Part shown: piece by piece, positions 7,592 to 15,972 of the stretch
How the letters are laid out: each line of letters opens with the position of its first letter
Numbering within the stretch: position 1 is the first letter of the stretch
Source: Streptomyces poonensis
GTDB lineage: Bacteria; Actinomycetota; Actinomycetes; Streptomycetales; Streptomycetaceae
Assembly (NCBI RefSeq): GCF_014650915.1
Contig: NZ_BMVW01000004.1
Location: 292,046-356,045 of the forward strand
Direction: 5' to 3'
Length of the DNA stretch: 64,000 nucleotides
Made by a program: the position numbers and the translations under genes
Notes under the pieces: model-generated
What the model saw: only the letters and a program-made list of their open reading frames with translations
The model's database searches: none
What the model was told of the DNA's origin: nothing

Positions 7592-8313
7592 TCTGTTGCT
7601 GCGGGCGGGCTTTCGCGGGCTCCTGAAGCCGGCGGGCGCGCCCCCGACCCCTGCCCCCGATCTCCGCCCTCCGGCCCCCGGTTCGGCCCGCTGCCGTCCG
7701 TATGCGTGCGCCCTGGGCCCGGCTCCCGCGGGCTCTCCAGTCCGCCATGGGGCGTCCTTCTCAGGGCGGTGCCGGAGTGCCCTGGTTCCGTTCGGCGCGT
7801 GTTCCGTGCCGCGGCGCCCCTGCGCCCATTCCGCGCCGTGGGGCTGTCCGCTCGCCTGCCGGGCACGCCGGCTCGCTCGAGCGGTTCTCCCGGGTCCGAC
7901 CGGTGTTCGGCCGCGCGCGGCCCGGCTGCCCGGCCTGTTCGCCACCCGCCGCCGCCCGTCACCCGCCGCCGCCCGTCACCCGCCGCCGCTCGTCACCCGG
8001 CGTCGTGAGGGACGCTGCTGCACCTGACCGGCGGCCGGCTGCCGTCGCCGACCGTCACGCTGAGTGGCGGTCCATCGTTCATCTTTCGGCCGCCGACCGA
8101 GGGAGCCCGCCCGTCTCCGTGCCCTCATGACGTCCGAATGTCGCCCCTCCCGCCGTCGTCGGCCGGAGGCGAGAACCGCCTCCGCCGTGCTTCCGTCACC
8201 CGCACGCCTCACCCAGGGCTCCTTCGGCACTCTCTGCAACAGGTGCCGCGCGCAGTCGCGTGTTCGACCCGCCGACCGCGTCCCCGGCTTTGGAGGAATT
8301 CCTGTCCGAATCA
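7592..8313. other. Long intergenic region without a recognisable gene
   Basis: About 720 bp lie between the tRNA terminator and the sugar-operon promoter. Open frames here are Arg/Pro/Ala-rich on both strands and lack ribosome sites or familiar motifs. The region contains a 17-bp tandem repeat at 7944-7994. It is an unusually long spacer for this gene-dense window. Confidence 0.55.
7944..8000. repeat. 17-bp tandem repeat, three copies plus a partial
   Basis: The unit ACCCGCCGCCGCCCGTC occurs at 7944-7960 and 7961-7977, then with one change at 7978-7994, followed by a diverged start of a fourth copy. Confidence 0.85.
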
Positions 8314-8342
8314 TTGACGTGCCCGGAGGGCCTCCGTACCTT
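8314..8342 (+). promoter_or_regulatory. Promoter of the pectin-uptake operon
   Basis: TTGACG (8314-8319) and TACCTT (8337-8342) are 17 bp apart, a good SigHrdB-type promoter. Predicted transcription start near 8349 coincides with the first operator palindrome. Confidence 0.65.
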
Positions 8343-8348
8343 GTGCCA

Positions 8349-8373
8349 GCAAGCGCTTACTTGAAACGATTCA
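8349..8373 (+). promoter_or_regulatory. Two adjacent LacI-family operator-like palindromes
   Basis: GCAAGCGCTTAC (8349-8360) and TGAAACGATTCA (8362-8373) are 12-bp near-palindromes with the central CG typical of LacI-family operators. They lie just downstream of the -10, where a bound repressor would block initiation. No LacI-family gene is present in the window. Confidence 0.6.
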
Positions 8374-8409
8374 TGCGAGCGATCGACGACGTCGCGGGGA
8401 GGTCCCACT

Positions 8410-9696
8410 GTGGGTGACAACATGAGCGTGGAGAGGCGGACGGTGCTCAAGGCGGTCGGTGCCTCGCTGACCACGCTGGGACTGGCCGCCACGACGGGGT
8501 GCGGTGGCGGCAGCGGTTCGGGGGACGGAACGGTGACGATCCGTTACGCCTGGTGGGGCGGCGAGCCGCGGGCCATCGCCATCAAGAAGACGATCGCGCT
8601 CTTCGAGAAGAAGTTCCCGAAGATCAAGGTCAAGCCGGAATTCACGGACTATGAGGCGTTCTGGGAGAAGTTCCAGACGCAGGCCTCCGGCGGGAATCCG
8701 CCGGACGTTTTCCAGAATTCGGTCACCTTCCTGCGCAAGTACGACAAGCGCGGGGTTCTGATGGACCTCAAGACCCAGGCGGACGCGGGCAATCTGAGCC
8801 TCGACAATTTCCGCAACGGTGTTCTGTCGGCCGGTCAGGCCGACGGAAAGCAGCTCGGCATCCCGGTCGGCGCCAACACCATGGCACTCGTCATCGACCT
8901 CAAGGCCTTCGAGAAGGCGGGCGTGAAGCCGAAGTTCGGCTGGACCTGGGACGAGTACTTCGACGCGCTGCAGACGATCCAGGACAAGCTGAAGATCGCC
9001 GGTGACACGGGCTACTTCAGCATCATGTACCTCTACGACCTCTACCTGCGGCAGAACGGCAAGGCCTTCTACACCGACAGCGATCTCGGTTTCACCGAGG
9101 ACGATCTGACGCAGTGGTGGGAGGACGGCTACAAGCGCGTGCGCTCCGGGCTCGTCGCCGACCCGAAGAAGATCGAGCAGGTCAAGCCCAAGTCGGGCCT
9201 GTCGGCGGGGCTCGCCGCGTCCGAATTCACCTGGGACAACTTCTCCATCCGTTACGAGGGCGAGGGCGAGTCGGACTACGGGCTCGCGCCGATTCCCACC
9301 ACGGACGGGAAGGACACCGGCCAGTACCTCGGTTCGCTGATGCTCAGCGCTTTCACCGGCACCAAGCACCCGAAGGAAGTCGCCCAGTTCATCGACTTCA
9401 TGACCCACGACCCCGAGGTCGGCAAGATCATGGGGTACGACCGCGGCATCCTCGCCACGTCCGAGCAGTACGAGGCGTTCACGCCCACCGACGACAACAA
9501 CAAGGGCGTCAAGGCCTACGAGGAGGAGGTCGCCGCGGCCGGCGTGCTCGGGAAGATCACCCCGCACCCGTCCGGTGCCGACGTCATCGAGGCGGCGTTC
9601 CTGCGCATCGGCGGTGAGGTCGCCCAGGGCAAGACCAAGCCGGCCGACGCCGCCAAGGCGCTGTTCAGCGAGGCCAAGGCCGCCTTCGCGGGCTGA
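8410..9696 (+). CDS. Sugar ABC transporter substrate-binding lipoprotein
   Basis: The 428-residue protein is a family-1 extracellular solute-binding protein. Its signal has twin arginines (R9-R10 in VERRTVLKAVG) and a lipobox-like end at C31, suggesting Tat export and lipidation. The mature protein begins with TIRYAWWGGEPRA and contains WTWDEYFDALQ and DYGLAPIPT segments typical of sugar binders. Two permeases follow in an operon. By context the ligand is probably a pectin (rhamnogalacturonan) oligosaccharide, as for B. subtilis LplA; this is inference. GTG 8410 is preceded by GGGGAGG at 7 bp. No ATPase gene is adjacent, so a shared MsiK-type ATPase is likely. Confidence 0.88.
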   Translation: MGDNMSVERRTVLKAVGASLTTLGLAATTGCGGGSGSGDGTVTIRYAWWGGEPRAIAIKKTIALFEKKFPKIKVKPEFTDYEAFWEKFQTQASGGNPPDVFQNSVTFLRKYDKRGVLMDLKTQADAGNLSLDNFRNGVLSAGQADGKQLGIPVGANTMALVIDLKAFEKAGVKPKFGWTWDEYFDALQTIQDKLKIAGDTGYFSIMYLYDLYLRQNGKAFYTDSDLGFTEDDLTQWWEDGYKRVRSGLVADPKKIEQVKPKSGLSAGLAASEFTWDNFSIRYEGEGESDYGLAPIPTTDGKDTGQYLGSLMLSAFTGTKHPKEVAQFIDFMTHDPEVGKIMGYDRGILATSEQYEAFTPTDDNNKGVKAYEEEVAAAGVLGKITPHPSGADVIEAAFLRIGGEVAQGKTKPADAAKALFSEAKAAFAG

Positions 9697-9710
9697 GGGG
9701 ACGTACCACC

Positions 9711-10667
9711 ATGACGCTCGTCAAGGAAGCGCCCGCGCCCCCGGCCGGGAAGCGGTCCGCCGCTCCCGCCGCCGGGCGGCGCGGGCGGCGCCGCGAGAAC
9801 CTGACCGGTTACCTCTTCATGTCGCCGTGGCTCGCGGGATTCCTGCTGCTCACGGCCGGGCCGATGATCGCGTCGCTGTACTACGCGTTCACCAGCTACA
9901 ACCTGTTCGCGCCACCGCAGTGGGTGGGGCTGGACAACTTCACGACGATGTTCCAGGATCCGCGCTGGCAGAAGTCCGTGCAGGTCACCCTGAAGTACGT
10001 CGTCGTGGCCACACCGCTGAAACTGCTGCTGGCGCTCGGCGTCGCGCTGCTGCTCGCACAGAAGCGGCGCGGGCAGGGGCTGTACCGGGCCGCGTTCTAC
10101 ATGCCCTCGCTCATCGGTGCCAGCGTCTCCGTGGGGTTCGTGTGGCGGGCGCTGTTCTCGGACGACGCGGTCGTGGACCGTACCCAGAAGATCTTCGGTC
10201 TCGACGTGGGCGGCTGGATCGGCAATCCGGACTACGTCATCTATGCCCTGGTGGCGCTGAGCATCTGGCAGTTCGGCGCGCCGATGGTCATCTTCCTGGC
10301 CGGTCTCAAGCAGGTCCCGCGGGAGCTGTACGAGGCGGCCGAGGTGGACGGGGCCGGCCCGCTGCGGCGGTTCTGGAACATCACGCTGCCGATGATCTCG
10401 CCCGTGCTGTTCTTCAACGTGCTGCTGGAGTCCATCCACGCGTTCCAGGTGTTCGGCTCCGCGTACGTCGTCTCCGACACCCGGTGCGGGCCGGCCGACG
10501 CCACGCTCGTCTACACCTGTTACCTCTACCAGAAGGGCTTCAAGGAGGCTCAGATGGGCTTCGCCTCCGCGATGGCCTGGACGCTGGTGATCGCGGTGGC
10601 GCTGGTGACGGCGGTCCTGTTCTGGTCGCAGAAGAAGTGGGTGCACTACGAGGAGGCCGCCAAGTGA
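9711..10667 (+). CDS. Sugar ABC transporter permease (MalF/LplB-like)
   Basis: The 318-residue protein has a cytoplasmic basic N-terminus, then about six transmembrane helices. The inner-membrane EAA motif reads ELYEAAEVDGAGPLRRFWNITLP, the site that docks the ATPase. It starts 14 bp after the binding-protein stop behind a GAGGGGACG ribosome site. It overlaps the next permease by 4 bp, so the two are co-translated and presumably form the heterodimeric channel. Confidence 0.9.
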   Translation: MTLVKEAPAPPAGKRSAAPAAGRRGRRRENLTGYLFMSPWLAGFLLLTAGPMIASLYYAFTSYNLFAPPQWVGLDNFTTMFQDPRWQKSVQVTLKYVVVATPLKLLLALGVALLLAQKRRGQGLYRAAFYMPSLIGASVSVGFVWRALFSDDAVVDRTQKIFGLDVGGWIGNPDYVIYALVALSIWQFGAPMVIFLAGLKQVPRELYEAAEVDGAGPLRRFWNITLPMISPVLFFNVLLESIHAFQVFGSAYVVSDTRCGPADATLVYTCYLYQKGFKEAQMGFASAMAWTLVIAVALVTAVLFWSQKKWVHYEEAAK

Positions 10668-11536
10668 CCACCGCCACCAGTCCCGCCGTGCACACCGCGA
10701 ACGAGCGGCGGCGCACCGGATCGATCGCCTGGCACGTGGGTGCGCTCGTCGTCCTCGCGGTCGTCCTGTATCCCGTGATCTGGGTGGTCGGCGCGGCCTT
10801 CAAGCCGAGCAAGGACATCATCGCCAGCCTCGACCTGCTGCCCACCAAGCCCGTCTGGGAGAACTTCTCCGGCCTCGCCGACGGCATCTCCGGCATCTCC
10901 ATCAGTAGTTTCTTCGTGAACTCGCTGACCTACGCGCTCCTCGCCGTGGTCGGTGTGGTGCTGTCCAGCTCGCTGACGGCCTACGCCTTCACCAAGATCC
11001 GGTTCGCCGGGCGGAACCTGATGTTCACCCTGATGATCGGCACGCTGCTGCTGCCGTACCACGTCCTGCTCATCCCGCAGTACGTGATGTTCCGCAACCT
11101 CGAGCTCGTCGACACCCTCGTGCCGCTCGTGGCGGGCAAGTTCCTGGCGACGGAGGCGTTCTTCGTCTTCCTGATGGTGCAGTTCATGCGCGGGCTGCCG
11201 CGCGAGCTGGACGAGGCCGCCAAGCTCGACGGCTGCGGACACCTGCGGACCTACTGGTCCATCGTGCTGCCGCTGTGCCGTCCCGCCCTCATCACCAGCG
11301 CCATCTTCACCTTCATCAACGCGTGGAACGACTTCATGGGGCCGTTGATCTACCTCAACACCCCCTCCAAGTACACCGTCTCGCTGGGGCTGATGATGTT
11401 CCGCGACCAGGAGGGTATCGCCAACTACGGCGGCATGATCGCGATGTCGCTGGTGGCACTGGTTCCGGTCATCGCCTTCTTCATGGCCTTCCAGCGGTAC
11501 CTCATCGACGGCATGGCCACGTCCGGCCTGAAGTGA
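10664..11536 (+). CDS. Sugar ABC transporter permease (MalG/LplC-like)
   Basis: The 290-residue second permease starts at GTG 10664 inside the previous stop (GTGA). It has six predicted helices and the EAA motif ELDEAAKLDGCGHLRTYWSI. The N-terminal helix is followed by the AFKPSKDI segment common to MalG-type permeases. Its stop codon lies in the first unit of a 9-bp repeat that places further in-frame TGA codons directly after it. Confidence 0.9.
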   Translation: MTTATSPAVHTANERRRTGSIAWHVGALVVLAVVLYPVIWVVGAAFKPSKDIIASLDLLPTKPVWENFSGLADGISGISISSFFVNSLTYALLAVVGVVLSSSLTAYAFTKIRFAGRNLMFTLMIGTLLLPYHVLLIPQYVMFRNLELVDTLVPLVAGKFLATEAFFVFLMVQFMRGLPRELDEAAKLDGCGHLRTYWSIVLPLCRPALITSAIFTFINAWNDFMGPLIYLNTPSKYTVSLGLMMFRDQEGIANYGGMIAMSLVALVPVIAFFMAFQRYLIDGMATSGLK

Positions 11537-11566
11537 CCGAAGTGACCGAAGTGACCGAAGTGACTG
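11531..11566 (+). repeat. 9-bp tandem repeat carrying the permease stop codon
   Basis: AAGTGACCG is repeated at 11531, 11540 and 11549, with a variant (AAGTGACTG) at 11558. Every unit carries TGA in the permease frame. A decayed AGTGAAGTG run continues to about 11580. Confidence 0.85.
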
Positions 11567-11600
11567 AGTGAAGTGAAGTGAAAGGGCTGAGGCGGTCACC

Positions 11601-12194
11601 ATGGCGCAAGCAAGCGTGAAGGCACGCAAGAAAGAGCCTCTGCTCGGCGAGCGGTTCGCCGTCTTCGCCGAGTGCATGCTCACCGGCGTGTGGATCGCCG
11701 TGGCCTGCCTCGGCCTCGTCACCTACCCGGCGGCGTTCGCCGCAGGTGCCCGGCACCTGCGGCGCCGGACCTCCCACGAGAGCGGCGGCTGGCGCGAGTT
11801 CGTCGCCGACTTCCGGACGGCCGTGCGCCGGGGGTGGGCCGTCGGGCTCGCCGGGTGGGCCGCGGCGGTCGCCGTCTGGGTGGACGTCCAGGTCGCGCGG
11901 GCCGGGCTGCCCGGCGGGCCGTTCGCCGCGGCGGTCGGTCTGTTCGCGCTGATCGCGCTGATGGTGTCCGGGCTGCGCGCGGCGGCGGTGTGGACACCCG
12001 GTGCCTCCTGGCGGGCGCTGCTCGGGGCCGCCGGCCGGCGCACCCTCCGCGATCCCGCGGGGTCCTTACTGATCGTCTGCGGACTGGCGGTCGTCGCCGG
12101 TTCCGCCTGGCTCGTCGCGCCGCTGGCGGTCCCCGTTCTCGGGGCCGTCGCGGCGGCGGCCGTCGCCGTGGAGGAGCGGTACCGCCGCACCTGA
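11601..12194 (+). CDS. DUF624 (YesL-like) membrane protein with a TTA codon
   Basis: The 197-residue protein has about five hydrophobic helices and a conserved early WIAVACLGLVTYPAAFA segment typical of DUF624/YesL proteins. These are commonly encoded beside sugar ABC transporters, as in the B. subtilis yes pectin operon. Function is unproven; an accessory role in uptake is inferred. The codon at 12066-12068 is TTA (Leu156), rare in Streptomyces and read by the bldA tRNA, so translation may be limited in young vegetative mycelium. Confidence 0.82.
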   Translation: MAQASVKARKKEPLLGERFAVFAECMLTGVWIAVACLGLVTYPAAFAAGARHLRRRTSHESGGWREFVADFRTAVRRGWAVGLAGWAAAVAVWVDVQVARAGLPGGPFAAAVGLFALIALMVSGLRAAAVWTPGASWRALLGAAGRRTLRDPAGSLLIVCGLAVVAGSAWLVAPLAVPVLGAVAAAAVAVEERYRRT

Positions 12195-12304
12195 CCGGCA
12201 TCCCACGTCTCCCCGGTGCGACGCCCATGGCGTCGTACCTCTACCTGTCATGCCCTTGACAAGCCTCTGCCACCCGTTGCAAGGACGCAAGGAAAGGAAA
12301 GGCC

Positions 12305-15055
12305 ATGTCCCCCATCGACCGCAGATTCCTCCTCAAGGCGGCCGCCGTCACCGGAGCCGCCGCCCAGGCCGGCTTTGCGCTCGGCTCGACCGCGCAGGCC
12401 GCCCCGGGAGCCACGCTCGGAGCCGAGACCGCCGACGCGGACCCGGTGACCCTGGACTGGCTGGAGGACGGCGGACTCGGCGCCGCCCCCGGGTCCACCG
12501 TGGGCGTGCCGTGGCCCAAGGGCGCGTACGGCAAGGAGCAGAAGTTCGCCCTGACGGACGCCGACGGCAAGGCGGTCCCCGTCCAGACCTGGCCCCTCGC
12601 GTACTGGCCCGACGGCTCCCTGAAGTGGACCGCGCACGCGGTCGGCACGGGCGCGGGCGCCGGCAAGCTCACCCTCGCCGCGGGCAGCCCCGCCGCCCCC
12701 GAGAAGAAGATCACCGTGTCCAGCGGCGGCGGCACCATCGAGGTGTCCACAGGTGTCATCACGGCGAAGATCGGCAAGAGTGGCTCGACGCTGGTGAAGT
12801 CGGTACGGCGCGGCCCGACCGAGATCGCCCGCGACGGCCGGCTCGTCCTGCTGCGCCAGCCCGAGATCGAGGACGGCGACCAGGGCGCGACGAAGCTGGA
12901 ACGATTCGAGAGCGTGATCAGCGAGACCGAGGTCGAGCAGAACGGCCCGGTCCGCGCGGTCGTCCGCATCGACGGCAAGCACCGCAAGGGCAGCCGCAGC
13001 TGGCTGCCGTTCTCGATCCGGCTGTACTTCTACGCGGGTGCCGAATCGTTCCGCATGGTCCACACGATCACCTTCGACGGCACCCAGGAGCCCGGCAAGG
13101 CCAGCGGTGACTTCATCCGCGGCCTCGGCGTCCGCTTCACCGTGCCGATGCGCGACGAGTCGTACGACCGGCACATCCGCATCGGCGGCGAGGGCACCGG
13201 CATGCTCCGCGAGGCCGTCAAGGGCATCACCGGGCTGCGCCGCGACCCGGGCGCGGCCGTGCAGGCGGCCCAGTACGAGGGCCAGAAGCTGCCCGACCCC
13301 GCCACCTGGGACCAGCGGGTCACCACCCGCCTCCAGTACATCCCCGAGTGGGGCGACTACACCCTCTCCCAGCTCTCCGCCGACGGCTTCACCGTCCGCA
13401 AGCGCACCAAGAAGGGCCACGGCTGGATCGGTGCGGGCGGCGGCCGGCGCGCCTCCGGCTTCGGCTACGTCGGCGGCGTGAGCGGCGGCCTCTCCTTCGG
13501 GCTGCGCGACTTCTGGGAGAAGTTCCCCGCCCAGCTCGACATCCGCGACGCCCACACCGACGAGGCCGAGGTCACCCTCTGGCTCTGGTCGCCCGAGGCG
13601 CAGCCCATGGACCTGCGCTTCTACCACGACGGCATGGGGCAGGACACGTACGCCGAACAGCTCGAGGGCCTCAACATCACCTACGAGGACTACGAGCCCG
13701 AGTTCGGCACCCCCTACGGCATCGCCCGCACCTCGGAACTCCTCTTCTGGGCCAACGAGACGACGCCGAGCCCCGAGCAGCTCGCCCGGCAGGTCGAGGC
13801 CGTCCGCGTACTGCCGCAGCTGGCCGCGCCGCCCAAGCAGCTCATCAAGGCGGGCGTCTTCGGCCCGGGCCTCTACTCCGAGCCCGACCGTTCCACCCCC
13901 GCCAAGGCGAAGATCGAGGACCACCTCGACTTCCTCTTCACCTACTACAAGGACCAGGTGGAGATGCGTCGCTGGTACGGGTTCTGGGACTACGGCGACA
14001 TCATGCACACCTACGACACCGTCCGGCACCAATGGCGCTACGACATCGGCGGCTATGCCTGGGACAACTCCGAGCTCTCCCCGGACCTCTGGCTCTGGTA
14101 CGCCTACCTGCGCTCCGGCCGCGCCGACATCTTCCGCTTCGCCGAGGCGATGACCCGGCACACCGGCGAGGTCGACGTCTACCACCTCGGCAAGTGGGCG
14201 GGCCTGGGCACCCGGCACGGTGTGCAGCACTACGCCGACAGCGCCAAGCAGCAGCGCATCGCCAACACCACCTACCGGCGCTTCTACTACTTCCTCACCG
14301 CCGACGAACGCGTCGGCGACCTCATGCACGCCAACGTCGACTCCGACGAGACGTTCCTCATCCTCGACCCCAACCGCAAGGTCCGCACCGACCCGTACAC
14401 GCCCGACCGGCACGCCCTGTCGATCGGCTTCGGCACGGACTGGAGCGGTCTGGTCTCGGCGTGGCTGACGGAGTGGGAGCGCAAGGGCCCCAAGTGGGAG
14501 AAGGCCAAGGCGCGCGTGCTGTCGACGATGGAGGGCATCGCCGCCCAGCCCAACGGCTTCGTCCAGGGCAGCGGACTGTACGACCTCGACACGGGGAAGT
14601 TCGCGGTCGCCGAGAAGCCCGTGGTCGGGGTCTCCCACCTCTCCGCCGTCTTCGGCCTCAACGAGCTGTGCGCCGAGCTGATCGACCTGATCGACATGCC
14701 GGAGTTCAACGAGGCGTACTACGACTACTGCCGTTACTTCAACGCCACCAAGGCCGAACAGGCCGCGCGCTACGGCAGCAACTTCGGCAGCCTCATCCTC
14801 TTCCAGGGCCACTCCCGCCTGGACGCCTACGCGGCCGTGCAGACCGGCGACGAGAAGCTCGCCACGCGCGCGTGGGAGAAGTTCTACAACTCCGACGGCT
14901 ACAAGGAGTCGGCGCCGTGGAAGACGGAGGAGCTGACCGGCCCGGCCACGCTGGTCCCGGGCAGCGAGGCCGCCTGGATCTCCACCAACGACACCGCGCT
15001 GTACGGCCTCGCCGCCATCGAGAACCTGGCGCTGCTCGGCGACAAGATGCCGTGA
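12305..15055 (+). CDS. Tat-secreted PcRGLX/YetA-like protein, putative exo-rhamnogalacturonan lyase
   Basis: The 916-residue protein starts with a Tat signal (DRRFLLKAAAVTG, cleavage probably after STAQA). Its architecture fits the PcRGLX/YetA family: an N-terminal beta domain (VTLDWLEDGGLGAAPG and PLAYWPDGSLKWTAHAV), a central beta-sandwich, and a C-terminal alpha/alpha toroid rich in Trp, Tyr and His (RWYGFWDYGDIMHTYD, YAWDNSELSPDLWLWYAYL). The fungal founder is a PL26 exo-lyase acting on rhamnogalacturonan, and B. subtilis yetA lies beside lplABC, as here. Extracellular pectin side-chain degradation is therefore inferred. The family assignment is from recognition of fold landmarks, not from a search. 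Confidence 0.75.
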   Translation: MSPIDRRFLLKAAAVTGAAAQAGFALGSTAQAAPGATLGAETADADPVTLDWLEDGGLGAAPGSTVGVPWPKGAYGKEQKFALTDADGKAVPVQTWPLAYWPDGSLKWTAHAVGTGAGAGKLTLAAGSPAAPEKKITVSSGGGTIEVSTGVITAKIGKSGSTLVKSVRRGPTEIARDGRLVLLRQPEIEDGDQGATKLERFESVISETEVEQNGPVRAVVRIDGKHRKGSRSWLPFSIRLYFYAGAESFRMVHTITFDGTQEPGKASGDFIRGLGVRFTVPMRDESYDRHIRIGGEGTGMLREAVKGITGLRRDPGAAVQAAQYEGQKLPDPATWDQRVTTRLQYIPEWGDYTLSQLSADGFTVRKRTKKGHGWIGAGGGRRASGFGYVGGVSGGLSFGLRDFWEKFPAQLDIRDAHTDEAEVTLWLWSPEAQPMDLRFYHDGMGQDTYAEQLEGLNITYEDYEPEFGTPYGIARTSELLFWANETTPSPEQLARQVEAVRVLPQLAAPPKQLIKAGVFGPGLYSEPDRSTPAKAKIEDHLDFLFTYYKDQVEMRRWYGFWDYGDIMHTYDTVRHQWRYDIGGYAWDNSELSPDLWLWYAYLRSGRADIFRFAEAMTRHTGEVDVYHLGKWAGLGTRHGVQHYADSAKQQRIANTTYRRFYYFLTADERVGDLMHANVDSDETFLILDPNRKVRTDPYTPDRHALSIGFGTDWSGLVSAWLTEWERKGPKWEKAKARVLSTMEGIAAQPNGFVQGSGLYDLDTGKFAVAEKPVVGVSHLSAVFGLNELCAELIDLIDMPEFNEAYYDYCRYFNATKAEQAARYGSNFGSLILFQGHSRLDAYAAVQTGDEKLATRAWEKFYNSDGYKESAPWKTEELTGPATLVPGSEAAWISTNDTALYGLAAIENLALLGDKMP

Positions 15056-15072
15056 CGCGCCGCCGGTAGGCA

Positions 15073-15117
15073 GCGGGGGTCGTGGGCCGTCCGCAACGGG
15101 ACACCCACGGCCCCCGC
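15073..15117 (+). terminator. Terminator of the pectin operon
   Basis: GCGGGGGTCGTGGG (15073-15086) pairs with CCCACGGCCCCCGC (15104-15117) over 14 bp with one T-G wobble. It lies 18 bp after the stop of the large Tat protein. Confidence 0.7.
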
Positions 15118-15320
15118 CCCCGCGCGGGGTGTACCGGCGCCCCACCCCAGCACCTCCCGCACGCGCCGTGTGCCGCCGGCCGCTGCTCGCCTCCACGCCC
15201 CGCGCGAGCAGCGGCGGACCGGCGGGTGCGGGAGGCACCAGCCCGGCGCCGACGGGCGCGGGCCGGGGAAGCCCCGCCGCACGACGCACGGCGGGCCTCC
15301 ACAGGGGCACTCGGACCCGC

Positions 15321-15767
15321 ATGGACTGGAACCATTACCGATTCCGCAGCCTGTGGGCCCTGCCCGCGCCGCCCGCCACCGTCCGCGAGGTACTGGAGCG
15401 CATCGAGGACTACCCCCGCTGGTGGCCCCAGGTGCGCGAGGTGACCCGTATCGACGCCACGCGCGCGTGCACGCGGATACGGTCGGTCCTGCCGTACGAG
15501 CTGGCCTTCACCGGGCGGGAGGTGCGGCGCGACCGGGCGGCCGGAGTCCTGGAGATCGCGACGACCGGGGACATCGACGGATGGGCACGCTGGACGCTCA
15601 CCGCCGGCGGGCCCGGCACCCTCGCCCGCTACGAGCAGGAGGTGCACGTCACCAAGCCGCTGCTGCGCCGGCTCGCCGTGCCGGGGCGGCCCGTCTTCCG
15701 CGCCAACCACGCGCTGATGATGCGGGCGGGACACCGGGGACTCGTCGCCCACCTGGCGGTGTGCTGA
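15321..15767 (+). CDS. SRPBCC (polyketide cyclase/START-like) family protein
   Basis: The 148-residue protein has the START/SRPBCC pattern: MDWNHYRFRSLWALPAPPATV (strand and first helices), the signature IEDYPRWWPQVREV, then alternating beta strands and a long C-terminal helix (FRANHALMMRAGHRGLVAHL). Such proteins bind a hydrophobic ligand in a helix-grip pocket. The ligand is unknown. No polyketide genes are nearby, so a cyclase role is unsupported. Confidence 0.82.
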   Translation: MDWNHYRFRSLWALPAPPATVREVLERIEDYPRWWPQVREVTRIDATRACTRIRSVLPYELAFTGREVRRDRAAGVLEIATTGDIDGWARWTLTAGGPGTLARYEQEVHVTKPLLRRLAVPGRPVFRANHALMMRAGHRGLVAHLAVC

Positions 15768-15786
15768 CCACGGACCGGGAAGCGGT

Positions 15787-15816
15787 TTGTACCGGACCCG
15801 TGGGGACCTGTATTGT
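15787..15816 (+). promoter_or_regulatory. Promoter of the second tRNA-Val (CAC)
   Basis: TTGTAC (15787-15792) and TATTGT (15811-15816) are 18 bp apart, 13 bp upstream of the tRNA 5' end. Confidence 0.65.
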
Positions 15817-15829
15817 TCAGTGCGTTCCC

Positions 15830-15901
15830 GGGCGATTAGCTCAGTGGGAGAGCGCTTCGTTCACACCGAAGAGGTCACTGGTTCGAACCCAGTATCGCCC
15901 A
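15830..15901 (+). tRNA. tRNA-Val (CAC), second copy
   Basis: A 72-nt cloverleaf with acceptor arms GGGCGAT/ATCGCCC and anticodon CAC. It differs from the copy at 7473 by one base in the D-loop and one in the T-loop (TTCGAACCC against TTCGATCCC). Confidence 0.96.
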
Positions 15902-15909
15902 CCCGGAGG

Positions 15910-15938
15910 AAGCCGGTCCGTCTTCGACGGACCGGCTT
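15910..15938 (+). terminator. Terminator after the second tRNA-Val (CAC)
   Basis: AAGCCGGTCCGT (15910-15921), loop CTTCG, then ACGGACCGGCTT (15927-15938): a perfect 12-bp stem ending in T residues. Confidence 0.85.
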
Positions 15939-15972
15939 TCCGCATGTCCGGGTCCGTCCGCGCGGTTCCCGC

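Noticed and set aside
7976..8314. A minus-strand 112-codon frame in the long spacer upstream of the pectin operon
   Set aside because: Arg/Gly/Pro-rich product, part of it translated tandem repeat, no ribosome site and no familiar motif.
12248..15322. A 1024-residue open frame antisense to the large Tat protein gene
   Set aside because: Its product is Val/Leu/Gly/Arg-rich with no recognisable motif. Long antisense frames are expected opposite GC-rich genes; the plus-strand frame has a Tat signal, ribosome site and family landmarks.
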